A stretch of 64,000 nt of DNA from Rhodanobacter sp. C01. Its GTDB lineage: Bacteria; Pseudomonadota; Gammaproteobacteria; Xanthomonadales; Rhodanobacteraceae. The DNA lies in contig NZ_MUNR01000012.1 in assembly GCF_002001045.1 (NCBI RefSeq), positions 248,001-312,000 of the forward strand. Direction: 5' to 3'. Position numbers and translations under genes: made by a program. The notes below the pieces were generated by a model that was given only the letters and a program-made list of their open reading frames with translations, was not told where the DNA came from and did not search any database. Positions 52,547 through 63,407 of the stretch are shown one piece after another (position 1 is the stretch's first letter; every line of letters starts with the position of its first letter).

Positions 52547-55254
52547 GGCTTGCCTTTCGGTTTCGGTTTGCGTCCGCTGCGCTTCTTGCCGCCGCTCGCG
52601 GGTGTCGATGTGGTGGCTGCCTTCGCAGCGTGGCCTTGACCTTGCCGCTTGCCGCGACTCGGCTGGCCATGTGCCGACTTGGCCGGTGCCGATGCCGATG
52701 TACGACGTGGACGATTGCCGCCATCGTCATGCGATGTGGCAGCACGCGAACGCGGCGGCGGATTATCGCTCAGTACGGGCGACTCCGGCACCACGGCATC
52801 GCGACGACCAAACGCGCGGCCGATCGCCTTGGCAGCTCGGCCGAACATGCCGGGCGGCTTGGCTGACGGTGCTGCCTTCTTCGGCAACGAGTAGCGCTCG
52901 CCACTGGCGGCGTAGTCGTAGGCTTTGCCCGTGGCGGCCGGCGGTGTCGCCGACGCGCGCGGCGACACCAGCCGGAAGTCGATCTTGCGATCCTCCAGGC
53001 TGGCACGCAGCACCTGGATGCGCACGTGGTCACCCAGACGGAACTGCGCGCCGGTGCGCTCGCCCTTCAGCAGCTTGCGGGTCGCATCGAAGTGGTAGTA
53101 GTCGTTGGCGAGCTGGCTGATATGCACCAGGCCAGACACCTTCGATTCGTCCAGCTCCACGAACAGGCCGAACGAGGTGACGCCGGTGACCACGCCCTCG
53201 AACTCGCTGCCGATGTGCTTCTCCATCCACGCGCACTTGAAGCGCTCGTCCACATCGCGCTCGGCCTCTTCGGCACGGCGCTCGCGTTGTGAACAATGGA
53301 TCGCCATCGCCGACATCTCGGCAGGGCTGTAGGTGTAGTCGGCCGGCTTGCCGTTGGTCAACGCGTAGCGGATCGCACGATGCACCAGCAGATCCGGATA
53401 ACGACGGATCGGCGAGGTGAAATGCGCATACGCCTGCAGCGCCAGGCCGAAATGGCCGCGGTTGTCCGGCTGGTAGGCGGCCATGCTCTGCGAGCGCAGC
53501 AGCACGTTCTGGATCAGCTCGCGCTCGGGGCGGTCATGCACCATGCGCAGGATTTCGGAGAAGTCAGCCGGTGTGACGTCCTCCACCGGCGGCATGCGCA
53601 GCTTGAACTCGCGCAGGAACTGCTGCAAATCCTCGTACTTCTCCGCCGGCGGCGGCTCATGCGCGCGGAACAGCGCGGGAATCTTCTTCTTCTCCAGGAA
53701 CAGCGCCGCCTGCACGTTGGCGGCGATCATGCATTCCTCGATCAGCTTGTGCGCATCGTTGCGCTCGGTGGCGCCCATCGACTCCACGCTGCCGGTCTGG
53801 TCGAGGCGGAACTTCACTTCCGGCGTCTCGAAATCGATCGCGCCGCGGCGCTTGCGCTGCTGCGCCATCGCCTTGTACAGCGCGTGCAGGTTTTCCAGCT
53901 GCGGCAGCACGTCGGCCACTTCGTGGCGCGCATCGGCATCCTTGAGACCCACCACCTGCCACACCTTGTCGTAGGTGAGCCGCGCATGCGACAACATCAC
54001 CGCGTCGTAGAACTTCGACTTGGTCACGTTGCCTTCGGCGTCGACCAGCATGTCGCAGACCATGCACAGCCGCTCAACCTGCGGGTTGAGCGAGCAGATG
54101 CCGTTGGACAGCGTCTCCGGCAGCATCGGCACCACGAAACCGGGGAAGTAGGTCGAGGTACTGCGCTCGTAGGCTTCGCGATCCAGTGCGTTGCCAACCT
54201 GGACGTAATGCGAGACGTCGGCGATCGCCACGATCAGCCGCCAGCCACCACCACGCTTCGGCTCGGCATATACCGCGTCATCGAAGTCACGCGCGTCGGC
54301 GCCATCGATCGTCACCAGCGGCAACTGGCGGATATCGGTGCGACCTTCGCGCTCGGCGGCAGTCACCACCGGCTCGACCAGCGCGGCATCGCGCAGTACT
54401 TCCGCCGGCCATTCGTGCGGCAGGTCGTGGCTGGCAATCGCCATCTCCACCACCAGCGACGGCTGCAGCCGTTCGCCCAGCACCGCGCGGATCTCGCCCA
54501 TCGGGCCACGATGTGGCGTCGGTGGATCGGTGATTTCAACCACGACAATCTGGCCGAAGCGTGCGCCCTGCTCCTGTCCCGGCTTGATCATCACGTCCTG
54601 GTTCAGGCGGCGATCGTCCGGCGCCACCAGGGTCACACCGTTCTCGATCACCACCCGGCCGACCAGCCGCGACGAACGCCGTTCCAGCACTTCGGCAATC
54701 GCACCCTGCTTGCGGCCACGACGGTCGATGCCGACCACGCTGGCAAGCACGCGGTCGCCATGCATGACGGTGCGCATCTGCTGCGGCGACAGATACAGAT
54801 CGTCGCCACCTTCGTCCGGGCGCAGGAAGCCGTAGCCCTCGGCGTTCGCCAGTACCCGACCGGCAATCAGGTCGAGTTTCTGGGTTGGTGCATAGCCGCC
54901 GCGCCGGCCCAGCAACAGCTGGCCGTCGCGCACCATCGCGCCGAGCCGCTTGCGCAGCGCGTCGAGATCGTCTTCTTCGTGAATTTCCAGCGCCTCGGCG
55001 ATGCGTGCCTCGGTGAGCAGTTCGCCACGTTCTTCAAGCAAGGCAAGAATCGCCTCGCGGCTGGGGATCGGGCGCGCATAACGCTGCGCCTCGCGATCGG
55101 CATGGGGGTCGCGCACGGCGCCTGCGGCAGCCTTGTTGCGTCGCGGTTCGCTGGGAGCGCCTGCGCGCTGTTTCGGTCCGGTGGATTTCGCCCGGCCTTT
55201 ACCTGCAGATGAGTCCGGGCCTTTGCCGGACTGCGGGGGAGTTTTTCTGGTCAC
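52543..55254 (-). CDS. rnr: Ribonuclease R
   Basis: A processive 3'-5' exoribonuclease that can degrade structured RNA. The 903-residue protein has a basic low-complexity N-terminus, a helix-turn-helix-like segment (IPSREAILALLEERGELLT), two cold-shock domains, the RNB catalytic domain with the metal-binding DGADARDFDDAVYAE, and an S1 domain (EFEGVVTGVTSFGLFVEL). The very long Lys/Arg/Ser-rich tail of about 110 residues ends GGKKRSGRKPKPKGKP. The start is a GTG (55254) with AAGGAT 6 nt upstream. It is the first gene of rnr-rlmB-CBU_0592-like. Confidence 0.96.
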   Translation of the reverse strand: MTRKTPPQSGKGPDSSAGKGRAKSTGPKQRAGAPSEPRRNKAAAGAVRDPHADREAQRYARPIPSREAILALLEERGELLTEARIAEALEIHEEDDLDALRKRLGAMVRDGQLLLGRRGGYAPTQKLDLIAGRVLANAEGYGFLRPDEGGDDLYLSPQQMRTVMHGDRVLASVVGIDRRGRKQGAIAEVLERRSSRLVGRVVIENGVTLVAPDDRRLNQDVMIKPGQEQGARFGQIVVVEITDPPTPHRGPMGEIRAVLGERLQPSLVVEMAIASHDLPHEWPAEVLRDAALVEPVVTAAEREGRTDIRQLPLVTIDGADARDFDDAVYAEPKRGGGWRLIVAIADVSHYVQVGNALDREAYERSTSTYFPGFVVPMLPETLSNGICSLNPQVERLCMVCDMLVDAEGNVTKSKFYDAVMLSHARLTYDKVWQVVGLKDADARHEVADVLPQLENLHALYKAMAQQRKRRGAIDFETPEVKFRLDQTGSVESMGATERNDAHKLIEECMIAANVQAALFLEKKKIPALFRAHEPPPAEKYEDLQQFLREFKLRMPPVEDVTPADFSEILRMVHDRPERELIQNVLLRSQSMAAYQPDNRGHFGLALQAYAHFTSPIRRYPDLLVHRAIRYALTNGKPADYTYSPAEMSAMAIHCSQRERRAEEAERDVDERFKCAWMEKHIGSEFEGVVTGVTSFGLFVELDESKVSGLVHISQLANDYYHFDATRKLLKGERTGAQFRLGDHVRIQVLRASLEDRKIDFRLVSPRASATPPAATGKAYDYAASGERYSLPKKAAPSAKPPGMFGRAAKAIGRAFGRRDAVVPESPVLSDNPPPRSRAATSHDDGGNRPRRTSASAPAKSAHGQPSRGKRQGQGHAAKAATTSTPASGGKKRSGRKPKPKGKP

Positions 55255-55401
55255 TAATTATCCTTGTGGTATGCGCGGCGCGGAGAATGACACGACGCGA
55301 TGATTGGGTGTGGAAGATCGGAATGTGAAAAAGAGTTGACAAGCTACCGACAGATGCCTAAATTACGCGGCTCACGCAGCTCGCAGAGCGGTGTGACACC
55401 T

Positions 55402-55488
55402 GCCCAGGTGGCGGAATTGGTAGACGCACTAGCTTCAGGTGCTAGCGGGGGCAACTCCGTGGAGGTTCGAGTCCTCTCCTGGGCACCA
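55402..55488 (+). tRNA. tRNA-Leu(CAG)
   Basis: The acceptor stem GCCCAGG/CCTGGGC, D-arm GGCGGAATTGGTAGACGC, anticodon arm CTAGCTTCAGGTGCTAG with anticodon CAG, a long variable arm and T-arm GAGGTTCGAGTCCTC. CCA is encoded at 55486-55488. No integrase or repeated 3' end lies near, so it is not serving as an integration site here. Confidence 0.96.
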
Positions 55489-55496
55489 ATTGTAAA

Positions 55497-55530
55497 CGAA
55501 GGCCGCCCTCCAAGGCGGCTTTCGTCTTTT
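55497..55530 (+). terminator. Terminator after tRNA-Leu(CAG)
   Basis: An 11-bp stem CGAAGGCCGCC/GGCGGCTTTCG with one G-U pair, followed by TCTTTT, 9 nt after the tRNA. Confidence 0.88.
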
Positions 55531-55625
55531 CAGCGGTTCGATCGAGCTGGTACGCAGGTTGGTACGCATGCGCGACCCTCACCTTTTGGGCAGGGGGAAA
55601 TCCGCCAGCTCCGTCGGAGCAAGTT

Positions 55626-56474
55626 TCATATTTTGACGTATTCGCTCGGTGATCGACCGACGAGTTTCTTGAAGTCATTAATGAAGTGCGCTTGGTCGTA
55701 GTATCCAAGATCCTGGGCCAGCATCGCCCATTCAGCCGGCTTCCCGACAGCCAGTTGCTCAAGCGCCTCATATATCCGGTACCGCTTGACCACCCACCTT
55801 GCGCTTGCTCCGACGTAACGATGGAACAGCCGCTGCAATGTTCTATCCCGAATGCTGCATAGATCAGCAACATCCTCGAGCCGCGTCAGGCTGCGGTCAT
55901 TGATGATCTCTTCCACGACATGACAGACGGTCTCGACATTCGGGTCAAGCGCTGGCAGATGCGCAACAAGAAACCGCGACGCCGCATCGACCATACCGCG
56001 GTCGTCATGGCATGCGACTATTTCTTCCTCTGCATCCGCCACATTGCTGAAGACTTGATTCACCGGAATGCATGCGTTCGAGATCGAACTTAGTGGCTTT
56101 CTCAAGAATGGATAGAACGCACCCGGCCGAAATTTTGCGCCGAGGACCCGTTCATTGCCGCTTAGCATTCGAACGAATCGACTCAACTGCACGCCATAAA
56201 TGCGCGAACGACCGCGCACGAAAGCGAGATGCACACAAGGCTGAGGCAGCACCTCCCGGACTTGCGGTTCGTATTCGCGAAGATCCCAGCTTTCGATCCA
56301 GAAGTACTCCAGCCAGCCGGCAAGCGCGGCCGGCGGCGCATACCGTGTATGCCGGTAACTGCCTGGCGGCGGGGAGTGTCGCAACACGCCACAACCTTGT
56401 CCGGCAATTCCATTCGGGCAAGATCCGTGTCGATCCGCACTGGTTGCGTCAAGGTGTCGGCTTTTTCCAATCAT
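55626..56474 (-). CDS. AraC-family transcriptional regulator
   Basis: A 282-residue regulator. The N-terminal part (SPPPGSYRHTRYAPPAALAGWLEYFWIESWDL...QPCVHLAFVRG...GVQLSRFVRMLSGNERVLGAKFRPGAFYPFL) is the DUF6597-type domain common in this AraC subgroup. The C-terminal about 100 residues hold the two helix-turn-helix motifs: LEDVADLCSIRDRTLQRLFHRYVG and WAMLAQDLGYYDQAHFINDFKKLVGRSPSEY. Starts further inside the frame are possible. It is divergent from the NTF2-like gene at 56600, which it might control; the effector is unknown. Confidence 0.88.
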   Translation of the reverse strand: MIGKSRHLDATSADRHGSCPNGIAGQGCGVLRHSPPPGSYRHTRYAPPAALAGWLEYFWIESWDLREYEPQVREVLPQPCVHLAFVRGRSRIYGVQLSRFVRMLSGNERVLGAKFRPGAFYPFLRKPLSSISNACIPVNQVFSNVADAEEEIVACHDDRGMVDAASRFLVAHLPALDPNVETVCHVVEEIINDRSLTRLEDVADLCSIRDRTLQRLFHRYVGASARWVVKRYRIYEALEQLAVGKPAEWAMLAQDLGYYDQAHFINDFKKLVGRSPSEYVKI

Positions 56475-56599
56475 TTGGATGCGTGTTTCATTGCAATCAC
56501 GATCGTCAGTGCGATGACAGACGAAGAAAGCTCACCCTGTTCCGTACCGGAACACCTCGACACATTACTCCTTCACATGCGATTTGAGGTCTTGCCGAC

Positions 56600-57043
56600 A
56601 TGAAAACAGCCATGATGATCGTGCTTGCGTGTTCAGCTTGCTGCATGACGAACACACCAGGATTCGCCGCTTCGTACCATGGTGTCGATCCGGTCAAGAC
56701 GGTCCGGCAGAAATTCGAGGCCTTCAATCGGCATGATGTCGCCGCGATTGAGGGCCTCTATGCTGCAGATGCGGTTCTGCGTAGTCCAGACTATCCCGAA
56801 TTGGCCGGCAATTCGCAGATTGCCGATACCTACAAGCGCCTGTTTGATGCCATTCCCGATGCCAACGACGCCATCGAGAATATCGACAGTTCGGGAAACA
56901 GGGTGTACGCACAATTCGTGCTGTCAGGACACCTCAAAGGCGCGGGAGGAAAATTCATCAAGGTGCCGATCATGTCCGTCTACACCGTCAGCGGCGGTCA
57001 TATTGCCGCTGACTCGACTTATTACGATAGGAAAACGCCATAA
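56600..57043 (+). CDS. Secreted NTF2/SnoaL-like protein
   Basis: A 147-residue protein with a signal peptide (MKTAMMIVLACSACCMTNTPGFAA) and an NTF2-like domain: VRQKFEAFNRHDVAAIEGLYAADAVLRSPDYPE is the typical SnoaL-like opening, and KVPIMSVYTVSGGHIAADSTYYD the closing strands. It should be periplasmic. Catalytic residues and substrate cannot be assigned. The divergent AraC regulator is its likely partner gene. The spacing between the two start codons is about 125 nt, enough for a shared promoter region. Confidence 0.8.
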   Translation: MKTAMMIVLACSACCMTNTPGFAASYHGVDPVKTVRQKFEAFNRHDVAAIEGLYAADAVLRSPDYPELAGNSQIADTYKRLFDAIPDANDAIENIDSSGNRVYAQFVLSGHLKGAGGKFIKVPIMSVYTVSGGHIAADSTYYDRKTP

Positions 57044-57139
57044 CTGCCTGCAGTCATCAACGCGCACCTGTTTCAGGGACGGCCGTCGCAGGAACGGCGC
57101 CATGTACGCGTGCCACACGGCAAGAAACAGCCGGGGCGA

Positions 57140-57547
57140 TCAGATGACAGGTGGCCCCTTCAATTCGATCATGTTGCCTTGCGGGTCGTACAGGTAGATC
57201 GACGGTCCCTCGCCTTGTGCGCCGTAACGCGAACCCAGTTCGCCGATGCGCACGTCATGCGCCCTCAGATGCGCAAGGATGGCCGCCTCGTCGTAATCCT
57301 CCACGCGCAGGCATAAATGGTCCATGTTGTGGCCTTCGCCGCCTGGCGCAGCACCGCCGCGGCGACCGATCTGGCCGCCGATGCTGACCAGATCGATCAA
57401 CGAGCTGCCGGCACGCAGCTGCACCAGGCCAATTTCGTCCTGCCGGCGTTCCTCGCGGCAACCCAGCACGTCGCAATAGAAGCGCTGCATGACATCCGTA
57501 TCGATGGCGCGCAGCACCACATGGTCGATCTCTGCGATACGGATCAT
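57140..57547 (-). CDS. VOC-family (glyoxalase/dioxygenase-like) protein
   Basis: A 135-residue vicinal-oxygen-chelate protein. It begins IAEIDHVVLRAIDTDVMQRFYCDVLGC with the first metal His, and has NMDHLCLRVEDYDEAAILAHLRAHDV with the second His. It ends SIYLYDPQGNMIELKGPP with the metal-ligand Glu. The order matches single-domain glyoxalase-like proteins that dimerise; substrate is unknown. It is convergent with the NTF2-like gene and divergent from the gcvP riboswitch. Confidence 0.85.
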   Translation of the reverse strand: MIRIAEIDHVVLRAIDTDVMQRFYCDVLGCREERRQDEIGLVQLRAGSSLIDLVSIGGQIGRRGGAAPGGEGHNMDHLCLRVEDYDEAAILAHLRAHDVRIGELGSRYGAQGEGPSIYLYDPQGNMIELKGPPVI

Positions 57548-57606
57548 CGTGCGCTCCCGGGGCTGCAGGATGGGTTACCAAGCATAAACCTTATGGATTC
57601 GGCTGA

Positions 57607-57635
57607 TCGTCACTTGCCTGCGACGCCTGTATAAT
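57607..57635 (+). promoter_or_regulatory. Promoter of gcvP
   Basis: TCGTCA (-35-like, four of six consensus bases) and a perfect TATAAT (-10) are separated by 17 nt. Transcription would start near 57642, at the first base of the glycine riboswitch. Confidence 0.75.
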
Positions 57636-57641
57636 CAGCGG

Positions 57642-57840
57642 GGTAAACGCTTGGTGGGAGAAGCGGATGGCCCTTAGATCGGGCAGATCCGCTGCCGAAG
57701 ACGCAACGCCCGTAATCGCTCAGGCCCCACACCATCAAGCGTAAACACTCTGGAGAGAGCGGTTGAATCCGCCGCCGAAGGGGCACGAGGCTGATCCATC
57801 AAGCTTCCAAACTCTCAGGCAAAAGGACAGAGGGGCGCCC
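57642..57840 (+). ncRNA. Tandem glycine riboswitch
   Basis: Two glycine aptamers lie between the promoter and gcvP. The first runs from GTAAACGCTTGG to CATCAAGCG (about 57642-57741), closed by CGCTTGGTG/CACCATCAAGCG, and contains GCTGCCGAAGACGCAA and CGCTCAGGCC. The second (about 57742-57840) has CTCTGGAGAGAGCGG, CCGCCGCCGAAGGGGCA, AAACTCTCAGGCAAAAGGACAGAGG, the classical core. Glycine binding should turn on the glycine cleavage gene. Confidence 0.93.
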
Positions 57841-57879
57841 CACGTGCGGCACGGCACGTTGTCTGCGGATGCCCCTGTC

Positions 57880-60744
<2,865 letters not shown>

Positions 60745-60766
60745 TCACTTCGCCTTTGCCTGATTG

Positions 60767-60810
60767 AAACCAAGGAGGCCCCGCTTTGTGCGGAGCCTCC
60801 TTGGTTTCCC
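60767..60810. terminator. Bidirectional terminator after gcvP
   Basis: A perfect 13-bp stem AAACCAAGGAGGC/GCCTCCTTGGTTT encloses a 15-nt loop. It is between the convergent gcvP and fatty acid hydroxylase genes and begins 22 nt after the gcvP stop. Confidence 0.85.
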
Positions 60811-60818
60811 ACCCGGCA

Positions 60819-61916
60819 TCAACGATGGGGCTCGACCGCACGCGTCGAAGACGACGTCGCAGCCAGCGGCACCTGACTGGCCTCCAGTTCGCGCAAGTCG
60901 AAATCCCTGACCGGCACCGGCTCGTAGTTCACGTTGAACGCCACCTCGCCGTAGTGCCAGCCGGTACGACGACGGAACGCGCCCCAGAAGCGCCGCAGCG
61001 TGACCAGTTGCTGGGCGACGATGCCACGCTGGTTGTCGGCATCGACCATCGGATCACCGACGCCGGTGGGATGCGCTGGCTCGCCGAACAGCGCGGTGCC
61101 GAACACGATATCCCACAGCGGGAAGATGAAGGCGTAGTTGCAGGCGTGCAGTTGCGGCCGATCCGGGTCCACCCGCATGTGATGCAGTCGGTGATAACGC
61201 GGATCGACCAGCACTTTCTCCAGCACCGGCCCGAAGTGCAGCCGCACGTTGGTGTGCCCGAGGTTCTGCAGCAGCTCGCCGGACAGCACCAGCAGCGCGA
61301 AGTCGGTCGGCGAGACACCGATCAGCAAGGATACCGCTGCCACAATCAGCGCTTCCAGCAAGTCGTCCAGATAGTGGTCGCGGTCGTTCGACCAGCAGCT
61401 GAGCTGGCGCTGGCTGTGATGCAGGCTGTGCAGCGCCCACCACCACGGAATCCCATGCTGCAGGCGGTGGATCAGGTAATAGACGAGATCGTAGATCGCG
61501 TAATAGATCAGGAAAAGCAGCACCGGATGATGGCCCAGCCAAGGCAGGATGCCCTGCACGCTGATCAGGCCGGCGGCATCGTCGCTGCTGCTGCCGCCAC
61601 CAAGCCACTGGCTCAGCGGTGACAGCACCAGATAGGTGAACAGCGGCAGCACGCCGAACAGCTTGATCAGCGTATAGCTGCGATCGATAACCGTGATCCG
61701 GCGATCGGGCCAGTCCTCCGCCGGCCACAGGCTTTCCATTGGACGAAACACGAAGGCGATGATCGCTACCTGAACCGCGGTCAGCAGGAAGTACTGCGCG
61801 ATCTCGCGCGGTTGATCAACATAGGCAGTGAGGTGGAACACGGCGAGGATCGGCACGATTGCATGATCGGCCAGCCAGCCCACCGCCGCGGACCAGAAAT
61901 CGAAAATACCGTGCAT
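60819..61916 (-). CDS. Sterol desaturase / fatty acid hydroxylase family membrane protein
   Basis: A 365-residue membrane protein with about five hydrophobic segments (for example IAQYFLLTAVQVAIIAFVFRP, VLLFLIYYAIYDLVYYLI). The di-iron His clusters of the fatty acid hydroxylase superfamily are present: HRLQH near residue 150, HSLHHS near 163 and HRLHHMR near 245, with a further His at LGHTNVRLH. It should carry out O2-dependent lipid hydroxylation or desaturation; the substrate is not known. It stands alone between gcvP and the diguanylate cyclase. Confidence 0.85.
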   Translation of the reverse strand: MHGIFDFWSAAVGWLADHAIVPILAVFHLTAYVDQPREIAQYFLLTAVQVAIIAFVFRPMESLWPAEDWPDRRITVIDRSYTLIKLFGVLPLFTYLVLSPLSQWLGGGSSSDDAAGLISVQGILPWLGHHPVLLFLIYYAIYDLVYYLIHRLQHGIPWWWALHSLHHSQRQLSCWSNDRDHYLDDLLEALIVAAVSLLIGVSPTDFALLVLSGELLQNLGHTNVRLHFGPVLEKVLVDPRYHRLHHMRVDPDRPQLHACNYAFIFPLWDIVFGTALFGEPAHPTGVGDPMVDADNQRGIVAQQLVTLRRFWGAFRRRTGWHYGEVAFNVNYEPVPVRDFDLRELEASQVPLAATSSSTRAVEPHR

Positions 61917-62121
61917 GGTCGGAACGGGATGTGGCGAACGTGCGCAGGCTAAGCCAAAAACCGTTCAACAATCGTGCTTGTGCGCTGCCGTTTTCAGCTC
62001 CGGTTTATGCGGTTCAAGAGACCACTCATTCGTTGACGCTCATACATAGAAACAGTGCCATGCATAAGCCGCTGCGCCAAGCCACCATCAAGATCGCACT
62101 ACCAAGCCGGCTAGCCCATCC

Positions 62122-63045
62122 CTAGCCAGCCGCAACGATGCCGTTCCGGCCCCGTTGCTTGGCCTGGTACAACCGCTTGTCCACCGCCTCGATGAACGAC
62201 AACGGCTCATCGCCATGACCCGGAATCATGGTGCCCACACCCACACTCACGGTCAGCAGCGGGATGATTCCGGAGCGTGCGTGTGGGATCCGCTCCTTCG
62301 CAATCAGTTCGCGACAACGCTCGGCGATTTTCGTGGCGGCGCTTTCGTCCGTTTCGGGCAGCACCAGCACAAACTCCTCGCCACCAAAGCGGGCGAGGAA
62401 ATCGCGTGCGCGCGTGGCAGCCTTGCCCAGGGCTTGTGCCACCAGCTTCAGGCACTGGTCGCCTTCGAGATGGCCGTAGTGGTCGTTGTACTGCTTGAAG
62501 TAATCGATATCGAGCATGACCAGTGACAGCGGCTGTTTGTTGCGTCGCGCGTTGCTCCACTCGATTTCCATGATCGCATCGAACCTGCGCCGGTTGGCGA
62601 CGCCGGTCAGGCCGTCCTTGTAGGACAGTTCCTCCAGTTCCTTCTGCAAGCCGAGCAGTTTCTCTTCGGTGCGTTTGCGCTCGCTGATGTCGAACATGAA
62701 TCCGATCAGTGAATCGACCGACCCGTCCGGGTTGCGTACCACGTGCACCACATCGCGAATCCATACGTATTCGCCGTTCTTGCACAGGGCGCGGTAATCC
62801 GCTTCATGATCGACGCCTGCCTTCGATTGCGCAATGCAGAAATCCACGGCCCATGCCCGTTCTTCCGGATGCATGCGTTCGGCCCAGTCCTGCGCACTCA
62901 CCCAGCTGGAAGGTTCCCACCCGAGCAGTGCTTCGATCTGCGGTCCGATATAGGCAAACGTCATCGTGGCCCAGTCGATTTTCCAGGGGATCGCCCGGGT
63001 GGACTCCAGCAGGGTCTTGTAGATGTCGCTATCGCTATCCATCAT
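62122..63045 (-). CDS. Diguanylate cyclase with N-terminal PAS domain
   Basis: A 307-residue cytoplasmic protein. The PAS domain (about 10-125) shows IPWKIDWATMTFAYIGPQIEALLGW and a PAC tail DGSVDSLIGFMFDISERKRTEE. A short coiled linker leads to GGDEF with DGLTGVANRRRFDAI, LVMLDIDYFKQYNDHYGH and the active-site RFGGEEF, so it should make cyclic di-GMP. No RxxD inhibitory site is evident just before GGEEF (the segment is RARDFLARFGGEEF). The ATG at 63045 or 63042 is likely. No membrane segments, so a soluble signal or cofactor is expected. Confidence 0.9.
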   Translation of the reverse strand: MMDSDSDIYKTLLESTRAIPWKIDWATMTFAYIGPQIEALLGWEPSSWVSAQDWAERMHPEERAWAVDFCIAQSKAGVDHEADYRALCKNGEYVWIRDVVHVVRNPDGSVDSLIGFMFDISERKRTEEKLLGLQKELEELSYKDGLTGVANRRRFDAIMEIEWSNARRNKQPLSLVMLDIDYFKQYNDHYGHLEGDQCLKLVAQALGKAATRARDFLARFGGEEFVLVLPETDESAATKIAERCRELIAKERIPHARSGIIPLLTVSVGVGTMIPGHGDEPLSFIEAVDKRLYQAKQRGRNGIVAAG

Positions 63046-63407
63046 CGTTTCCAATTCCGCTCGTAATTCTGGAAGACAGCCAGGATGACTGGCCTATCTT
63101 ATTGAGTGGCTGTCGACGCACTGACTGCATGGCGTCACTTCCCGCCCCTCAAGGGCAGCGGGATAAGGCCTAATCAGGTGCCGCGCAAAAACACGTCTCG
63201 TGCACAACGTCATGCATGTGGCTTCCAACCTATCCATAGCCAGATTGCCAGCAGGGCTCTCACCTGTTCCGGGTCGTATCTGACAAGCAACGGTTGTGCC
63301 GGGTGTTGCGGCAATGCCCTGACTCCGTCCGAACCCGACGAAAAAGCCCCGATAAACGGGGCTCTTTCCGACTTTGCGAACGAAACCGTCTGACGCTCGA
63401 ACTGTTC
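63046..63407. other. Intergenic stretch between the diguanylate cyclase and the right-edge gene
   Basis: About 360 nt hold no supported gene; the short frames on both strands show no recognisable similarity or ribosome-binding sites. The part nearest 63046 should contain the diguanylate cyclase promoter, and a terminator lies at 63341-63363. Confidence 0.5.
63341..63363 (-). terminator. Terminator of the right-edge gene
   Basis: On the minus strand AGCCCCG-TTTAT-CGGGGCT is followed by TTTTT and CGTCGG, 45 nt after the stop codon at 63408. Confidence 0.85.

Noticed and set aside
55402-55530. tRNA-Leu(CAG) as an integration site for a genomic island
   Set aside because: No integrase gene and no repeat of the tRNA 3' end was seen downstream; the following genes look chromosomal.
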